Assembly: GCA_008694505.1 (NCBI GenBank)
Contig: VZDJ01000116.1
Location: 24,059,249-24,123,248 of the forward strand
DNA: 64,000 nucleotides
DNA from: Cyanoderma ruficeps
Lineage: Eukaryota; Chordata; Aves; Passeriformes; Timaliidae
Direction: 5' to 3'
Positions 1 through 9,496 of the stretch are shown here, piece after piece. The notes beneath the pieces are model-generated. The model was not told the origin of the DNA. It saw only the letters and a program-made list of their open reading frames with translations, and ran no database searches. Numbering within the stretch: the stretch's first letter is position 1; every line of letters starts with the position of its first letter. The position numbers and the translations under genes are program-made.

Positions 1-2190
1 TTCTGTTTAAAGCCCCAGTTTTGTATCTTATCAGCAAGGGACTTGATTTTCCAAACCAGCTTCCAGTAACACCTGAACTCTCAGCTCTGCCACCACCTAA
101 GAGTGTACTGTTACTGCTCAGCTGTTACCCAGTTTGGGGATTCACCTGCCTAAACTCAGCTGGGAAAGGATTTGTAGTTCTAGTCTGTGTTCCACCAAAC
201 CCTGGGCCACAGTGAACAGCTAAAAGTTCCCACCTGAAGCTTTAAAGGCCACGTTATGGACAGCTGGAATACCAAAGAGCCAACCTTCCTTCCTCAGGAC
301 AATTCCATAAATCTGCACTGAGCTTTGTGTCCTACCTCAGAGCCCCCTTCACAACACAGAGGGTTGGAACGACACCTTCAGTACATGGAATAAAATGTAA
401 AGGTCAAAAGCAGCACAGCAGAGCTGGACACTGTTCACTGAACACAGCAGGCCACCAGCCCACTATGGTGTGGAAATCAGCTGTGATACTGCATTTTCCC
501 CTGAAGCATTCAGAGATTCCCAACTCCTATAACCAAAGAGAATGTTTTAAGTTATCTGTTAATTCTTCTTGTAATTATTTATGCTCCATATACCATTCTT
601 AGTGTCAGTTACCTTCTCTCATCACACGTCTCATTTCTGCCTCAGGCTCAGCACTCTGCTTCTTCCCTTATTTGCCCTTCCAGTCCCTCACACACGCCTC
701 ATTCATTCTTTATGGTGGCAGAAAGTTTGAGAAACACGTGGAAAATCGACTGTCTCCAACTAAATGATGAGAACACCTCACTGTCCACCGTGCACCTCCC
801 AGAGGCAAAGTGAAGATGCCTGTCTTCGTCTGCTGAAGGGGAGGAGCACATCATCACAGCCCGCACAGGAACCCCAAACTACTTGTCCAGGGAGTGCAAA
901 GCTCATTTGTTCTTTCTAGGTGTGCTGAGAGTGCTGACTCTGCCCCGTGACTGGGCTGTCCCAACCCCTCCCCCGGGCTCCTCTCCACAGTTTACAGCTT
1001 CACTCTTTCCAAAACACAAAGGGAATGGACGCAAACTTGCCATGACAGCTCCTCTGCTGTCCAGGAATTCTCTCTTCTGGAGAGCAATTCAGTACCTCAA
1101 AATCTGAAAGAACTACTATATTACTCGAAAAAAAACCCCAACTTACTGCCCTGTCAGGGCTATCCAAATCTTGGATATTTTAAAAATCCACTCTCATGAG
1201 AGCACTTATAAATTCAATTGCAGGGGAAGCAGCTGAAAAGGCTTCAAAAATTACACCACTACAAAGGTAATTACACTTCAAAATTCAAACAGGCATCTTC
1301 AGTTACTCATCTCTCGCAAATTTCAGGGAAAAGGCTTATTGTAGAAGAATGCGGTAAACAAACCTAAAATCCTTACTTAACACATAAAAATTGCAAAGAA
1401 CAAACAAAAGAGAAAGGCGACATGGCATCCTACGAGTGGTAAGACAACAAAAACACGGTACCTGAGCAATGGTAATACATTCAGTGTCAGTATCAGAGGA
1501 TAGAAACAAAGCCAATATGCCTCTTGCCATTCTGCTACCCAAGTATCAGTACACATTTCATTATATTCACTGTACAATGCAGTCTGTGTGTACATTTGCA
1601 AAAGAAAACATACTATAATACAAAAACCCCAAAAACCCAAAAGGTTCCCCAAAGTTTTGCTTACCACAGCAGTGGCAAGAGCTCTCTTTTCAACTTTTAA
1701 CACTTCCCCCAAAATTACTGAGGGCATTATGCAGACCAGAAAAGAAGCAGACTGTCTAATATTCCTTAGACAGTGAACTCTACCCTTTCTTATATTAAGT
1801 AACAATCATCTCACCTCTAGAGGTAAGCATCAGCCACAAGTCTTGCCCTGGTGGCTCAGAAGCTTGGGAGGACACCCCAAACACACAAACTGTCCATGAG
1901 CCATCCTCCTACCTCTTCCAAAGAGGGACATCATGGTCCTATAGTCACACACCTATCAAGATCCCCAAACTTTTCACACGCATTAATTCTGCCACTTAGT
2001 TACACCCAGACGAAGGCACATAACCTCACTGTGTAATGCCTTCTTCACCTGTTATAAATGGAAAACGATCCTTCCTTTCATGGAAAGCGTCTGCCAGCAG
2101 ACAAAGCAATGTACCGTGCTAAATACCCACTAAGATCAAAACAGCAATTCTGTCGCACACCACCCAAAGTAACGCTGAGGACGCAGGACG
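1..2190 (-). other. 5' part of PDZD8 intron 1
   Basis: This stretch lies directly downstream (in the minus-strand sense) of the PDZD8 exon 1 splice donor and is read as the first part of intron 1. It is AT-rich, carries many short A or T runs, and holds no open frame that resembles a known protein. No CR1 3' end or second exon was recognised. The rest of PDZD8 (PDZ, C1 and coiled-coil regions in the known protein) must lie beyond the left edge. The assignment follows from the exon and donor; the intron sequence itself has no independent signature. Confidence 0.8.
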
Positions 2191-2196
2191 ACTCAC
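2191..2196 (-). other. PDZD8: PDZD8 exon 1 splice donor
   Basis: On the minus strand the exon ends ATCAG and is followed by GTGAGT, a near-consensus 5' splice site. It falls exactly where the PDZD8 protein match would otherwise run into an in-frame TGA (2195-2193), so it defines the exon end and intron phase 2. Confidence 0.92.
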
Positions 2197-3101
2197 CTGA
2201 TTTTATAATTGGGTAAGGTGTGCTTGCGCTTAATGACTTTCTTGAACTGATTCACTATGATGGAAGTGAGCTGAGGCATGGGCCTCCCTTCAAACTGAGA
2301 CTTCACCTCAAAGACTACCACGGGGTCGTCCATAAAAGAGAAGAACCAGTGCGTGAAGGGCAGGCGCGTGAAGACCAGCTTCAGCTTCCCCATCACCCGG
2401 GAGATCTTCACGAAGAGGTAGGCCGACTTGCCGAACACCAGGTCGGCATCGATGGCCAGGTGGAAGCCACCATTGTACTCCAGGTCCACCTCAAAGCCCA
2501 GCTCCTCGGGACAGCCCTCATCATTGCAGGCCACCGGCCGGATGAGCTTCACCGACTTGAAGACAGGCAGGACATTGCCCAGAGACACCTCCCTGAGGCT
2601 GAGCCCCTCCAGCACCTTCCCTGTCATCTTGGCCTGGAGCAGCTCCTCGAACTCCACCTTGATCTTCTTGATGACCCAGTCCCTGACCAGGGCAGTGTCC
2701 CTGAGCTCCCTGAAGAGGAAGAGGAAGATGGCATTGAGGAAGTGGCACGTCTCCTCGCGGGAGGAGGGGGCTGGAGGGGGCTCCGGCTGCTGCTGCTGCT
2801 GCTGCGGCGGCTGCTGCTGTTGCTTGGGGCCGGGCTCGGCGCCCGGGGCGGCGGCGGGCGCAGAGGCCGGGGCCGGGCTGGGGGCTGGCTCCGCGGACGT
2901 CGGGCCGCCGGCCGGCTCCGCGCCCTGCAGGTATTCCCGGAGGCCGTGCTCGGCCGCCACACGGGAGTAGACGATGCCGCCGTAGGCTCCGTCCGCCCCG
3001 GGGGGTTCGGGCTTCTTCCTGTAGACGAGCAGGAGCTGGAGCAGGAGCGTGAGGCAGCAGCCGGCCAGCGCCGAGAGCAGGATCACGTACAGCAGCGGCA
3101 T
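2197..3101 (-). CDS. PDZD8: PDZD8 coding exon 1 (N-terminal TM anchor, linker and SMP domain)
   Basis: PDZD8 is an ER membrane protein that transfers lipids and tethers the ER to mitochondria and late endosomes through an SMP domain. The exon gives 301 codons plus two bases of codon 302. Residues 3-26 form a hydrophobic anchor followed by the basic YRKK. Residues about 60-115 are an Ala/Pro/Gln-rich linker with two glutamine runs. The SMP domain starts near residue 119 (CHFLNAIFLFLFRELRDT) and runs to the exon end, including EYNGGFHLAIDADLVFGKSAY and FEGRPMPQLTSIIVNQ-type blocks that match the family closely; it ends in HTLPNYKIR, as the mammalian exon does. The start at 3101 is chosen because its MPLLYVILLSA matches the family N terminus, A is at -3, and the open frame further upstream begins only with GTG. 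Only exon 1 is here; the remaining exons are left of the window. Linker length and polyQ differ from human. Confidence 0.95.
2787..2822 (-). repeat. PDZD8: CAG-type triplet repeat coding polyglutamine in PDZD8 linker
   Basis: Codons 94-97 and 100-105 are glutamine (CAA then CAG), separated by two prolines. On the plus strand this is a CTG run broken by CGGCGG. It lies between the transmembrane anchor and the SMP domain, a region that is disordered and variable in length in the family. The tract is in frame and does not disturb the SMP domain. Confidence 0.9.
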
Positions 3102-3136
3102 CCTCGGGCCTCCGCGCTGCCCCGGGCGCGCCGCCC

Positions 3137-3154
3137 TCACCGCGCCGCCGCCAT
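3137..3154 (-). CDS. Upstream ORF (5 codons) in the PDZD8 leader
   Basis: An ATG at 3154-3152 reads Met-Ala-Ala-Ala-Arg and stops at TGA (3139-3137), 35 nt before the PDZD8 start. G at -3 and G at +4 make the initiation context strong. It can act only if transcription starts above 3154, which is likely given the promoter motifs at 3248-3354 but is not shown by the sequence. A possible role is damping of PDZD8 translation with reinitiation; this is inference. Confidence 0.5.
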   Translation of the reverse strand: MAAAR

Positions 3155-3247
3155 CGCGGGGGTCGCGCCCGCGCCCCACCGGCGTTTAACGGCCGCGGCC
3201 GCCAGGGGCCGCCTCATCCGGGTCCCCCCCGCCGCCGGCCGCGGGTA

Positions 3248-3354
3248 GGGGCGGGGCGGGGGCGGTGGCAGCCAACCAGCGGAGACGGCCTCGCCCTCCT
3301 CGCGCTTCGATTGGCGGGACCGGCGGGTTACGTCACTGCGCCGCCGTGGCGTCA
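3248..3354 (-). promoter_or_regulatory. PDZD8: PDZD8 core promoter motif cluster
   Basis: Adjacent Sp1-type GC boxes occur at 3248-3265. ATTGG at 3310-3314 is a CCAAT box on the minus strand. TTACGTCA at 3328-3335 is a CRE/ATF site (TGACGTAA on the minus strand), and a second ATF-like TGGCGTCA lies at 3347-3354. There is no TATA box. The motifs sit about 150-250 bp above the PDZD8 ATG, which fits a TATA-less CpG-island promoter. The exact transcription start cannot be read. Confidence 0.7.
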
Positions 3355-3453
3355 CGGCGCGGCGGGCGCGGGCGCGTGCCCGCGGGGGGGGGAGCAGCGT
3401 GGGCGGGGCGGCGGCGCGCGGAGGGGTCACCCGCGGCCGTGAGGGGCGGCGCG

Positions 3454-3672
3454 CGCTCCCGAGAGCGAGCCCGGGGCGCGCCCTCCAAACTCGCCCCCGA
3501 GACCCGTTCCCAAGGCGCGCTCCCTGGGAACGCTCCCGAGGACCCCTCTCCCGGTGCGCGCCGCTCGTACCCGCTCCCGAGACTTGCTCCCGGGGCACAG
3601 TCCCGGTACCACCCCCCCCCCCGGTACCGGGCGCAGTCCCGACACCCGCTCCCGGGCGCGCTCCCGAGGCCC
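3454..3672. repeat. Degenerate GC-rich tandem repeat upstream of PDZD8
   Basis: The core CGCTCCCGAG(G/A) and close variants recur about nine times between 3454 and 3672, at irregular spacing. The array includes an inverted GGTACC pair around a C11 run (3602-3631). It reads as a decayed minisatellite inside the CpG island, not as coding sequence. Confidence 0.65.
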
Positions 3673-3830
3673 GACGGGCCGTATGCGGTGTCCGGGGCAG
3701 GGGAGGCCGAGTGGGCACGGCCGAGGGACCGCACCGCCCGTGGGAAGGTGACCGGTGTCGGTGGCACTTGGTCGCCCGAGGAGCACCGAGGGGCGGTGGC
3801 AGAAAAAGGACCTTGAGCATCTTCAAAAAT

Positions 3831-6800
3831 GGGCGGATGGATGGGGATTGTTTCGGTGAGGTTGCTCCGGAGAGGGGCGATGAGATAAAGTCTGTTTTCG
3901 TGGGCGTTGTGTGACTTCCTAGAAACCTCCTTGTTTCCTGCTGATGAGAGATGCTTTTAGCACGTTAAAAATAAAAAACAACAAAAACCTTCCTAGATGA
4001 CATTTTATCCAGCTCCGCTATTATTGCTGATAAGACATAAATATGTTTCCATCCCCTTCAGCTATCTACTTGTGCTTGAAAGCCATCGTTGAGTACACGA
4101 GGTCAAAAAAAAAAGCAAACCACCAAACCTGTGGAGAAAAGGAACACGAAGAAAAGAAAGCTGAGAGCTTTGCACTGTTCAGCCTCCGATGTGTATGAGA
4201 TCGCTGCTGTCCTGTGGGTAGGACAACCAAGGACAGAGGTTTCTTTCAGGACAAACTGTGGCTTCGATGAGATCACAGAGGGAAGGAGGAGGAATTTCAC
4301 TGCCCAAGCTGCCCAGAGCCCTTCCAGGGAGGGGACAGATCGGTCTGTGCAGGAGGCACAGCCAGTGACAGCCCTTCAAACTGGGAACCAGGAGGGATGG
4401 ACATTACAGCACTGCTTAACAAATCCCTGAGAGATGATAGGAAGAAGAAACGTGACATGAGGCAGGGCTACAGCATGCAGGAAAAACATGTGACTCTCCA
4501 GAAAGGGTCAATTTGGACATTTTGAGAGGTTAACTTGGAAGAGGCGTTCAAATTTGGCTTACAGAATTCTCACAGAAAATAACCATGTTTTTACTGGAAA
4601 ATGTAAACATATATCCGAAAGAAACTGCTGTTATTCTAATCCAGCAAACTCATTTAAAGGCTGGATCAAAGCTGTATATACTGCTGGAGAATGTACTGTG
4701 TCCGCTGTACACTGTTTTTCCAGGTGCTTCCCTTTGTCAGGGGTAGTCTTTTCTTTCAATTTTGAAATAAAAGTTTCATGATTTCTGAATGGCAGCAACA
4801 ATTGAGACAAAAGTTACTTAAATGATTAAGCTTGTTTTTTACACCATTTTTTATGTTTAGCTAAATGCCTAGCTGAAAGTTCTTAGATTATGTTTTCTTT
4901 TAATAGAATAAAACTCGTGCTCACGTTGTTGGTTGTTTTTTTTTTCCACAACCTCCAGAACTGCTTCAAAATGCAAACAAGAAGAAAACGTGAAATTTTA
5001 TTGCCAAGAAGATAAAACCTCTCTTCCCCATCCCCCTTCGTAAAGTGTGTGGGGTGGGAGGATTGAAAAGCTCTTAATGATGTAGTGCTGTGGTTTGAAA
5101 CTAGAGATTCAGAGTATGAATTTTTTATAGGTCTTGTGACTGAGAGTTGAAATGCCTGGGTGTTTAACAGAGCTCTTCTATAGAAATACCAGAGAGGTCA
5201 TTAGTCCAACATTTGAGCTGCTCTGTTACGGGCCTTTACCGTGGCTAATACAGGAATACATGGTAATAATGGAAAGGTTTGGGATTTGCAACTAAATGGC
5301 TTTTCAGATAAGGACAATCTATTCAAAAAAGGCAATAGCAGACTCGCTTTTGGGTCAGGAGGAACAGCAGGAGGATACAAAAAAAAAAATAAAAAGTCAT
5401 GTTGCAGATGTCTCAATTGAGTATTTTCTTCTGTTAGACAGGCAGAATAGGGAATTTGGCACATTCTGTGCACCTGATGGCGGCTTAAGAGCCTCTGAAA
5501 TGTTCAACTCTGTAATCGCTTCTCTCCTTCCCCAGGAACATTTTCAACAGGAGCTGTGTTATCTCAAAAGACACGTTATGAGGCAAGAATCGGGCACGTT
5601 TTAGCTTTTCCAATGAGAATGGGAGAATGGAGGGAAACAGCAAATGCGTTAACGTGAATACAAAATGGTTATGCAAAAACGTTACGTAACATAGGATTGA
5701 AATAAAAGAAAAGGTAGAGGATAAAAAGAGGATTCATCTTAATACCATCTAAAAAGAGGCTTTAAGAACATATTTTACTTTTGCTTCCATTTGGAAGGTC
5801 TTATTTGCACAATATGGAAGTCTAGATAAAGAGAAAGGTTTGTGTAGTCCCACCAATTTCACCCTGGTTACACAGAACTTTGTAAAACTGTGTAGAATGT
5901 ACTCAATTGTTTACTCTTTGAATAGCTGGAACTTATTAAATGTGACTCAAGACTTGCAAAATAAAAAGGCCTATATTTATACTGATCTTTTAAAAAAGTA
6001 TTAGGAAATAGTTTACTCAAAGGGATATTTTACCTGTATTTAAACAAAGAAAATACTCTTTTCATTTGTAAATCAATTTAGTACATGATGGCAGCTAAGG
6101 GTAGAGCTTCAAAATTAATTTCAACATTTTGTGGGAGATTTCATCAATAATAGTGCACAAAGATTGCAAAATATGTAGAGTTCCATTGATAATGGAGAGC
6201 AAGTAGCATAAATTCACAGAAGGGATGTGTCTGAGGCAATTGTCCTGTTCTGAGCAAGGAGTGCCTTGGGAACATGTCACTCATGGCTGATCCAAGGATC
6301 ACTGGGCTTTAGGAGCATTTTCAGTGACCCCAGGCAGCAGGACTAGGCAAAGTCACACACTTTAAAGTTTCATGTTGTGGCACCAAGGAAAGGAACATCC
6401 ACATCACAATCTTGGAAAGGCAATTACAGATGGGGGGTGGGTTTTATTTTTTTCAGGGCTGCAAAGTAGTCTAAATAGATTGTTTTTCAGAGCAGGATGT
6501 TTTGTAATGAGCGCTTTCAGTAATTTTCTTCATCACTGGACTGGAATTGTTGCCTTCTTTTGTAATATCTGTTAGCGAAATGATTTCATTCTTTCCTGGG
6601 CCTCCTATTGTTTTTGTATTACATCTCTTAGAGACCAAAATTAGATTATCGTTCTCATAGTGCTGCATGAAACAGGATTTAGAAAGTGATTAGGTAAATT
6701 CATGAGGAAAAACCAATCCATTGAAGGCTATTAAACACAAAGATTGCTGAAGTTACACTGTGACAGACAGCTGGCGGGTGTCTTTTCCTTTTGACTGTCC

Positions 6801-9123
6801 TCAGGCATCTACAAATTCAGGCAGGATATGCTGCACAGGGAGCAGCTGGTCTGATCCAGTGCTGAAGACATGTTTTAAAGAAAGTATATATAGGAACCAC
6901 AGTGATCAGTACTGCTCCCAGTTCTTGTTCTGAACTCTGCACGGTGTTACCTTAATGTCAGGCAATTCTGCATTTTATTGGTATAAAATATATGGTATAA
7001 ACCTCTTTAAAACTGCTGGGACTTTTAGGGGAGATTTTCTTTAATGCTATCTAAATTCCTAGTTTTTTTCATTTGTTTGTTTTAATTCTGCCATTGAAGG
7101 GGCAGATTGCACTGTGAGTCTGCTCCCAGAGCTAGCAGAAGCAGCTCACCCTGTTTCTATCTGGTCCCTGGGGAGATTTGGTCAACTCACCTGGAGGAAT
7201 TTGTCTTGTGCCCCCTCTGAGCCCTTTCCTTGTCCAGAGGAGAATCCATTGCTTGGGGCTCCATATTAATTTCCAAATCTCTCAAGTGCAGTTCACTATT
7301 ATAACCTAAGATCCCCCACTCAGAATTTTGTGGGAAAAAGATAAAGTTTGGGTGACTCAATCATATTTAGGCTGCGTTAGTGCTGCAGAGAACCACCAGC
7401 ATTTCGTCAGCCAGATTAAATCACTGGCTGCATTGCGTTGATGCATCCATTTATCCCACTGAAAAATATGACACATTCATCCCCCAACTTCGAGTTATTT
7501 TTAAGGATGGCAGCTGAGAATTATAGGAGGTTTTATTCAAGATGGGAGTGCATATTGCATATTGCTTTTTGGTGGATCCTACCTGAGATACCTCACCCTC
7601 CATTTTCAGAGATATTGAGAAACTACAGAAATTACTTTGGAATTGTGAATATTGTGTGCAGCAGACGGAAAAAACTGAAAACAACTCCATTGGCTGAGTA
7701 AAGATGCAGATGCCCCAAATTAACTCTTACTTCTGAAAAAGAATAGGTTTTTAACTCTGTGTCTAAATTTGCAGATCTGCTATAATCTGTCTCACGACAG
7801 ATACTGTCAATCTTAACTGCAGCAAGTTGAGTTGTTTGGTAAGAGTGGCTTAGAGCCCAACCACTTTGGATCAGAACATGTTAAAACAAAAAAAGACACT
7901 GAGGGTTTGCATCCAAGATTTAGTTTGGCCCAAATACAAACCCAGTATTTTCACTGAAGCTCATCATTAATTATCTTTTAAAGTAGGTTTTGCTTGTTTA
8001 ATCAAGAGCTTAACATTTTGGATGTAAAGATGCTTTGGATACTTACTTCAAGAGGCTCATCATACTCAAGATTAAAGTATGGTTCTTAATTAGGGATTCT
8101 GTTACTATCTTACACAGACTGTGTTTTTTATTATATCACGAAACAAGATACTCTACTTGGGAACTGTAGCTCTCAGATAACTTTTCCAAGATTAAAAAAA
8201 AATATTTAAAATAGCTATTTTAATTGTAAATATAACAAATTCAGGTTTTTAATATTACCAGTATGCAAGGCAAACTGAAGATTTCCTTTATTCCCTGTCT
8301 GCTGTTACATCTTAAGTCCAGAAACTGTTACTTAATTCGCAGAGGCGAGTGAGACTTGTCACATGTATTTCACTTTTTCCTGCATTTACTTTGCTGACTT
8401 GTGGTATTCATGTAAATGCCAGCTTGCTTAAGCTTTAGAAAGTGATATGTTTGGGACAGTGATTATCACATTTGTCATGTAGCGTTCACTCCAGTACCTT
8501 TTCCTTACATGCTCTGAGGCACATTCACCATCCCTACTCAGAATTGCAGGCACCCTCCTCAAGGCCCTCTTGCACACTCCCAAATTATCTTTTTCAGCGT
8601 GGAGATTGTTTTAGCTACTTCCCCTAATCCATTTCAAGTATAATTACACTATGGTCAATATGTTTTAGATGTTCCATAACCTCACATTATATTTTTTTAA
8701 TGCTTGGCTCATTTCCTGGATTAGTCCAAAGCAGCCTCTGGCTGATGGAGAGGCTTCAGGAAACTGCATTAAAAAGCCATTTTGGTTTGCACAGGGATTC
8801 ACCGGCTAAAGGGTTAATACACACTTGAGGGATGAATGTGGGGTTTGAGATGAGGGTCCCTGTGAGGCTTTGTGCCTCACTTGCCCTTCATTAACAGTGT
8901 CATTCCCTGCATCAGTGCACAGGTAGTTGCTCGTGTTGGGCAGCCGCCGGTCGCGGACCATCTGCTGTGTCTTGTCAGCCTCCAGATAAGCTCGGCCAAA
9001 CCAGGCCACAGCCAGAAGCTTCTTCCCCCTCCTTCCCTCCCTGCTGCTGGAGGTGATCACCCTGTGGAAAGGTCAGGGCTGCACACGTGGCCGGGCTGCA
9101 GCTGCTGCAGCGCAGAGAGAGAC
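3831..9123. other. Intergenic DNA, no gene recognised
   Basis: This is AT-rich, mostly unique-looking sequence with short poly-A and poly-T runs and many stop codons in all frames. No CR1 3' end, RNA gene or coding similarity was recognised. Longest open frames are around 100 codons and look random. If synteny is conserved, this is the proximal upstream flank of PDZD8. Confidence 0.6.
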
Positions 9124-9496
9124 TCTTCATCAGCCTCTGTGTTCCATCCTTTATCAGCCCCTCTATCTGACCTTTAATCCCTTTATCAGCCTCTAGGTCA
9201 GTCTCTTCATCAGCCTCTATGTCTGACTCTTTATCAGCCCCTATATCTGACCCTTTATCAGACTCTGTGTCTGACCCTTTATCAGCTCCTATATCTGACC
9301 CTTTATCCCTTTACTATATCCACCTCTTCATCACTCTCTATGTCCCACCCTTTATCAGCCTCTCTCTCTGACCCTTTATCAGCCTCTGTGTCTGACCCTT
9401 TATCAGCCTCTCTATCTGACCCTTTATCCCTTTATCAGTCTCTGTGTCCGACCCTTTATCAGCCTCTATGTCCCACCCTTTATCGGCCCCTGTGTC
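9124..9496. repeat. 24-bp minisatellite array
   Basis: About 15 copies of a 24-bp unit close to TTTATCAGCCTCTGTGTCTGACCC are arranged head to tail, with some copies shortened or carrying an inserted CCCTTTATC. Alternating sub-variants (GTGTCTGACC, ATATCTGACC, TGTCCCACC) suggest higher-order copying. Because the unit is a multiple of three, the array stays open in several frames and produces repetitive artificial peptides on both strands. No gene is implied. Confidence 0.9.

Larger units (their letters stand above)
2430..3830. promoter_or_regulatory. CpG island spanning PDZD8 exon 1 and promoter
   Basis: The interval is strongly GC-rich with dense CpG dinucleotides, ending abruptly near 3830 where the sequence becomes AT-rich. 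It covers the coding exon, the 5' leader and several hundred bases upstream, as expected for a broadly expressed gene. Its upstream half is long enough to support divergent transcription, but no plus-strand transcript can be defined from sequence. The long plus-strand open frames here are by-products of low stop-codon frequency in GC-rich DNA. Confidence 0.9.

Noticed and set aside
1377..1805. 142-codon minus-strand frame with hydrophobic stretches
   Set aside because: Lies in the intron, has no recognised family, and hydrophobic runs come from AT-rich DNA.
3102..3179. N-terminal extension of PDZD8 (26 extra codons)
   Set aside because: The open frame begins at GTG, not ATG, and the extension is low-complexity GC-rich translation. 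The ATG at 3101 matches the family N terminus.
2220..3248. 342-codon plus-strand open frame antisense to PDZD8
   Set aside because: It is the shadow of the GC-rich PDZD8 exon and CpG island; no family resemblance.
3399..3914. Plus-strand open frame across the CpG island
   Set aside because: Arg/Pro/Gly-rich translation of a GC-rich repeat; no domain features.
9124..9496. CRISPR-like array
   Set aside because: Units are contiguous without unique spacers, and the DNA is vertebrate.
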